A stretch of 7,692 bases of DNA. It comes from Desulfobacterales bacterium (GTDB taxonomy: Bacteria > Desulfobacterota > Desulfobacteria > Desulfobacterales > UBA5852). Both the position numbers and the translations under genes were made by a program. The notes beneath the pieces were generated by a model. The model searched no databases. It saw only the letters and a program-made list of their open reading frames with translations, and was not told the DNA's origin. Below, piece after piece: positions 5,433 to 7,692 of this stretch (position 1 is the stretch's first letter; every line of letters begins with the position of its first letter). The stretch is taken from the NCBI GenBank assembly GCA_030066455.1, contig JASJBQ010000235.1, forward strand, positions 1-7,692. Direction: 5' to 3'.

Positions 5433-6515
5433 TCATCTCCTCGGTTGATGGGCTTTCAGAAACTGGGCCGCCCGGTCGGGATAATCCGTAAAAACCCCGT
5501 CGACACCGACCTGGAAGAAAAAGATCGCGAGCAGGTCTTCGAAATCGGACGCGTAGGACGGCAACCGGCCGGGATCCAGCCGGAAGGTATAAGGGTGGAC
5601 TTCCAGGCCGGCCGCGTGGGCCGCCGCCGTCAGTCCGGAGATCTGCGGATTGCCGGGCAGGGAGTCCGGGTGGACGAGCATGTTCATCCAGGGGCCGACC
5701 CCGTCGGCGTAGCGGGCGATTTCAACCATGGCCGCGGGGCGTTTCATCCATTCGTAGTCGTAGGGAACGGGCTGTCCGTTTTCGATCACCATGGTGAGCC
5801 GCCAGCGCGTCTCGCCGATCAACTGGACCAGCTTGAGGTCCATGCCCATGGCCGGCATGAGCTCCGTGCGCAGACGGCGCAGCTCGCGGGGATCGAAACA
5901 CTGCAGGTAAATGGGATCTTCCCGGCGCAGATAGCCGTATTGCTTGAGCATGATCAGCACGGCCGTGCTGATATCCTGGCCCTCGTGCCGGTGAAACCAG
6001 GGCGCCTTGATTTCCGGATAGATGCCCACCACCCGCCCGGTACTGTGATTCATCCCCTGGATCAGTTCGAGTTCCTCGGCCAGGGTGCTGATCCGGAAGA
6101 TCGAGCGCCAGGGGGGAAAGCGTCGGGGGTAGACGGCCTGCGTCTCGCCGCCGACACGCTTGACGCCCTCGGTCAGCCGCAGGCGCTTGAGCTCGGCCAG
6201 GTCGAAATCGATGGTATAGTAATGGCCGTCCGGGCGCCGGCGACCGGGGAACACGTCCGCCACGTCGGTGACACGGTCCAGGTGGAGATCGTGCAGCACG
6301 ACAATTTGGCCGTCCCGGGTCATGATCAGGTCCTGTTCGATATAGTCGGCCCCCATGGCGTGGGCGGCGGCCTTGGCGGGCAGGCTGTGCTCGGGCAGGT
6401 AACCGCTGGCCCCGCGGTGGGCGATCACGACTTTGCCGGCGAGGGCCGCTCCGGGCGCGCAGAGGGCCGCCAACATGATCGACACGGCGATGATTCGCGT
6501 CGACGGGAGAATCAT
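5433..6515 (-). CDS. glpQ: Periplasmic glycerophosphodiester phosphodiesterase GlpQ, 360 residues
   Basis: Hydrolyses glycerophosphodiesters (deacylated phospholipid head groups) to glycerol 3-phosphate and an alcohol; metal-dependent TIM-barrel enzyme of the periplasm. Residues 1-26 are a signal peptide with cleavage expected after ALA (24-26). The mature protein starts GKVVIAHRGASGYLPEHSLPAK with catalytic H33 and R34, followed by metal ligands E60 and D62 (IEQDLIMTRDG) and H75 (VVLHD). Further GlpQ-type blocks are YYTIDF (99-104), GMNHSTG (154-160), GIYPEIKAPWF (164-174, E168 and K170), YLQCFD (203-208), LVQLIGET (229-236), ADGVGP (270-275), VHPYTFR (306-312) and GVFTDYPD (340-347). Length matches E. 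coli GlpQ closely. ATG at 6515 opens a normal signal peptide, but its ribosome site is folded into a hairpin. An ATG at 6554 with AGGGA 6 bases upstream is a real alternative that would add 13 residues and overlap the preceding gene. No glycerol-3-phosphate transporter or kinase gene is adjacent. Confidence 0.95.
   Translation of the reverse strand: MILPSTRIIAVSIMLAALCAPGAALAGKVVIAHRGASGYLPEHSLPAKAAAHAMGADYIEQDLIMTRDGQIVVLHDLHLDRVTDVADVFPGRRRPDGHYYTIDFDLAELKRLRLTEGVKRVGGETQAVYPRRFPPWRSIFRISTLAEELELIQGMNHSTGRVVGIYPEIKAPWFHRHEGQDISTAVLIMLKQYGYLRREDPIYLQCFDPRELRRLRTELMPAMGMDLKLVQLIGETRWRLTMVIENGQPVPYDYEWMKRPAAMVEIARYADGVGPWMNMLVHPDSLPGNPQISGLTAAAHAAGLEVHPYTFRLDPGRLPSYASDFEDLLAIFFFQVGVDGVFTDYPDRAAQFLKAHQPRR
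5437..5442 (-). promoter_or_regulatory. Ribosome binding site of the DUF362 gene
   Basis: GAGGAG on the minus strand, inside the last codons of glpQ and 6 bases before the chosen ATG at 5430-5428. It decides between two close in-frame ATGs and places the DUF362 start next to the terminating ribosome of glpQ. Confidence 0.75.
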
Positions 6516-6530
6516 GCGGGGTTGTCCCGC
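6516..6530 (-). promoter_or_regulatory. Hairpin abutting the glpQ start codon
   Basis: On the minus strand GCGGG-ACAAC-CCCGC forms a perfect 5-bp GC stem whose last base touches the ATG at 6515. The only GGGA-type ribosome binding element for that start is inside the stem. The upstream gene stops at 6535, so a ribosome finishing it would cover and open the hairpin, suggesting translational coupling. Inferred from sequence only. Confidence 0.5.
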
Positions 6531-6534
6531 ACCG

Positions 6535-6807
6535 TTAGTCGAAGCGCAGAATGACATACACGATCCCTGAGATAGTAAACACGTCCACCGCCGCGCAATG
6601 GCCCCGCAGCAGGGGATCGACACGCCCCTGGTGGGCATGGGTTTGATCGCGGTATTTGCGGTAGAGATCCACGATATTCGTAAAAGGGTCGTTGCGGTCG
6701 GCCAGGGTCTGGTCGAAGCGATAATTGGCGATCATGGCGAACGTACCGGCGGCCACCAGGGCCGCCGAACCTATCAGGGCCAGGTCAATATCGTCCAGTT
6801 GACTCAC
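6535..6807 (-). CDS. Small putative membrane protein, 90 residues
   Basis: I do not recognise the family. Two hydrophobic segments are visible: residues 9-27 (LALIGSAALVAAGTFAMIA) and about 72-88 (AAVDVFTISGIVYVILRF), separated by a charged, polar loop with FDQTLADRNDPFTNIVDLYRKYRDQ (31-55). This predicts a two-helix hairpin protein in the inner membrane. The start is a GTG at 6807-6805 that overlaps the GNAT stop codon as GTGA, with GAGGAG 5 bases upstream. The stop is 19 bases before the glpQ ATG. Overlap on one side and short spacing on the other make it a convincing real gene despite its size. Its job may relate to the neighbouring periplasmic GlpQ, but nothing in the sequence proves that. 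Confidence 0.8.
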   Translation of the reverse strand: MSQLDDIDLALIGSAALVAAGTFAMIANYRFDQTLADRNDPFTNIVDLYRKYRDQTHAHQGRVDPLLRGHCAAVDVFTISGIVYVILRFD

Positions 6808-7298
6808 GTCGGCTCCTCGTTAGCGGCGACTAGCCGCAGAAAGGGCGTCGTACGATCCTCGATCGTCGACGGGTATTCACCAACGTATTCACAGCCCATG
6901 CGGGCATAGAATCCCCTGGCGTTCGGATCGGCAAGAATACCCAGCGCATCGATACCCCGCGCCCGGCACCGCTGTCGCAAATGGTTGAACAGTTGTCTGC
7001 CGATCCCCCGGCCGATATGGCGGGGGGCGACGAACATGTGCTCCAGCCAGAAGCCCTTAACCAGCTTGACCCCGGAAACCATCACGTCCTCGCGCAGCTC
7101 GACAATGGCATAATAGCCGACAATGGTCCGGTTGATCTCATAGACGAAGACGTCGTTATTGCAGATATAATCGCCGTCGATGGTCAGTTCCGGGCTCCAG
7201 CGATCGAAGTAGGCGTCCGGATAGCCCCAATAGCGCTTCGATGCGAAGGACAATTCGGTCAGGATGACGGCATCGGATGCCAGGGCCCGTCTGATCAT
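6804..7298 (-). CDS. GNAT family N-acetyltransferase, 164 residues
   Basis: Acetyl-CoA-dependent acyltransferase of the GNAT fold, cytoplasmic; the acceptor is unknown. The N-terminus MIRRALASDAVILTELSFASK is the usual first strand and helix. Central strands follow at DVFVYEINRTIVGYYAIVEL (49-68). Motif A, the pyrophosphate-binding loop, is LEHMFVAPRHIGRGIGRQLFNHL (85-107) with R93-x-x-G96-x-G98. Motif B is ALGILADPNARGFYARMGCEYVGE (118-141), including the N126 and Y131 positions typical of the family. Length is normal. The ATG at 7298 begins the conserved domain; the ribosome binding site before it is weak (GGGA about 8 bases away). It is the first gene of a tight group with the 90-residue membrane protein, glpQ and the DUF362 gene, and starts 67 bases after arfB. 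Confidence 0.93.
   Translation of the reverse strand: MIRRALASDAVILTELSFASKRYWGYPDAYFDRWSPELTIDGDYICNNDVFVYEINRTIVGYYAIVELREDVMVSGVKLVKGFWLEHMFVAPRHIGRGIGRQLFNHLRQRCRARGIDALGILADPNARGFYARMGCEYVGEYPSTIEDRTTPFLRLVAANEEPT
6813..6818 (-). promoter_or_regulatory. Ribosome binding site supporting the GTG start
   Basis: GAGGAG on the minus strand encodes the two consecutive glutamates near the GNAT C-terminus and sits 5 bases before the GTG start of the 90-residue protein. It supports the rare start codon and coupled translation. Confidence 0.75.
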
Positions 7299-7365
7299 CG
7301 GCAGTATCCCGCGTCGTAGCGACTTCCGGTTTCCGTTTCAAGCCTAATGACATGCGGGCCGGGAT

Positions 7366-7692
7366 TCACACCACGATTTTAGCCCGCCGTGCTTTGAGGC
7401 GCCCCCGCCGGATCTTGCCGTCCAGGCGCCTTTCCCGCGCGGCGCGCCCGGGACGGGTGGGTTTGCGTTTTTTGCGGTTCTGGGCGGCCTGGCGCACGAT
7501 CTGGGCCAGCCGTTCCAGGGCGGCTTCGCGGTTTTTTTCCTGGCGGCGGTACTGCTGGGCCTTGATGACCACCACCCCCTGGCGGGTGATACGCCGGTCG
7601 CGGGTGCGCAGCAGACGCACCTTCAACGCTTCCGGCAGGGACGAGGCCGCGATATCGAAACGCAGGTGCACGGCCGTGGCCACCTTGTTGAC
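7366..7692 (-). CDS. arfB: Peptide chain release factor-like ArfB (YaeJ), C-terminal part
   Basis: Codon-independent peptidyl-tRNA hydrolase that rescues stalled ribosomes. The window cuts the 5' end; 108 residues remain. The first residues VNKVATAVHLRFDI line up with the segment right after the catalytic GGQ loop (GGQ-HVNK), so the GGQ itself lies just outside the window. Conserved blocks seen are ASSLPEALKVRLL (16-28), GVVVIKAQQYRRQEKNREAALERL (39-62), KPTRPGRAARERRLDGK (77-93), and a very basic tail (94-108). The tail matches the ArfB C-terminal extension that inserts into the empty mRNA channel, and distinguishes it from canonical RF1/RF2. Stop TGA at 7368-7366. Gene order arfB then GNAT on one strand with 67 bases between them may or may not be one transcript; no terminator is visible in the gap. 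Confidence 0.93.
   Translation of the reverse strand, partial: VNKVATAVHLRFDIAASSLPEALKVRLLRTRDRRITRQGVVVIKAQQYRRQEKNREAALERLAQIVRQAAQNRKKRKPTRPGRAARERRLDGKIRRGRLKARRAKIVV

Noticed and set aside
5424..6554. 376-codon plus-strand open frame
   Set aside because: Antisense to glpQ, which matches its family along the whole length; the plus-strand product is rich in G, H, D and V with no motif.
7156..7353. 65-codon minus-strand frame starting MSLGLKRKPEVATT
   Set aside because: Mostly overlaps the GNAT gene in another frame; the GNAT frame carries the conserved motifs.
1..7692. tRNA, rRNA, CRISPR arrays, IS ends or transposase genes
   Set aside because: No cloverleaf, rRNA-like sequence, regularly spaced repeats or transposase motifs were seen on either strand.

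Overview
The window looks like chromosomal DNA from an anaerobic Gram-negative bacterium, most likely a Desulfobacterota (deltaproteobacterial) sulfate-reducer type. This rests on a DUF362 protein with two 4Fe-4S motifs, a membrane polyferredoxin of NapH type, a periplasmic GlpQ and a GC-rich background. The assignment is an inference from gene content, not from a marker gene. Every gene I can support lies on the minus strand, so transcription runs from high to low coordinates.

Region 1 (7692 down to about 4300) is GC-rich and tightly packed. It holds the C-terminal part of the ribosome-rescue factor ArfB, then a GNAT acetyltransferase, a 90-residue putative two-helix membrane protein, the periplasmic glycerophosphodiester phosphodiesterase GlpQ, and a DUF362 ferredoxin-like protein. 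GNAT to membrane protein overlaps as GTGA. GlpQ ends 2 bases before the DUF362 start. The GlpQ start codon sits directly behind a small hairpin 19 bases after the previous stop. The four genes from GNAT to DUF362 therefore look like one translationally coupled operon, ending near an inverted repeat at 4299-4321.

Region 2 (about 4330 to 3812) has no gene I can support. It contains an 8-bp-arm inverted repeat and short direct repeats, and turns AT-rich toward 3812.

Region 3 (3811 to about 2690) resembles a small integron gene-cassette array: a UPF0158 family gene, then a ClbS/DfsB family gene, each followed by an imperfect hairpin with attC-like features (2726-2816 and 3346-3403). The site after UPF0158 has a full GTTRRRY core and overlaps the UPF0158 stop codon. 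No integrase is visible, so this would be a CALIN-type cluster (attC sites without integrase) or the edge of a larger array.

Region 4 (2689 to 1) begins with an AT-rich gene for a NapH/FixG-like membrane polyferredoxin, possibly a third cassette. Base composition then switches back to GC-rich for an aldo/keto reductase, an unrecognised 102-residue protein, and the N-terminus of a membrane-anchored SMP-30/strictosidine-synthase-like protein cut by the window edge. The AT-rich block from about 1766 to 4080 between GC-rich flanks is the clearest sign of acquired DNA.
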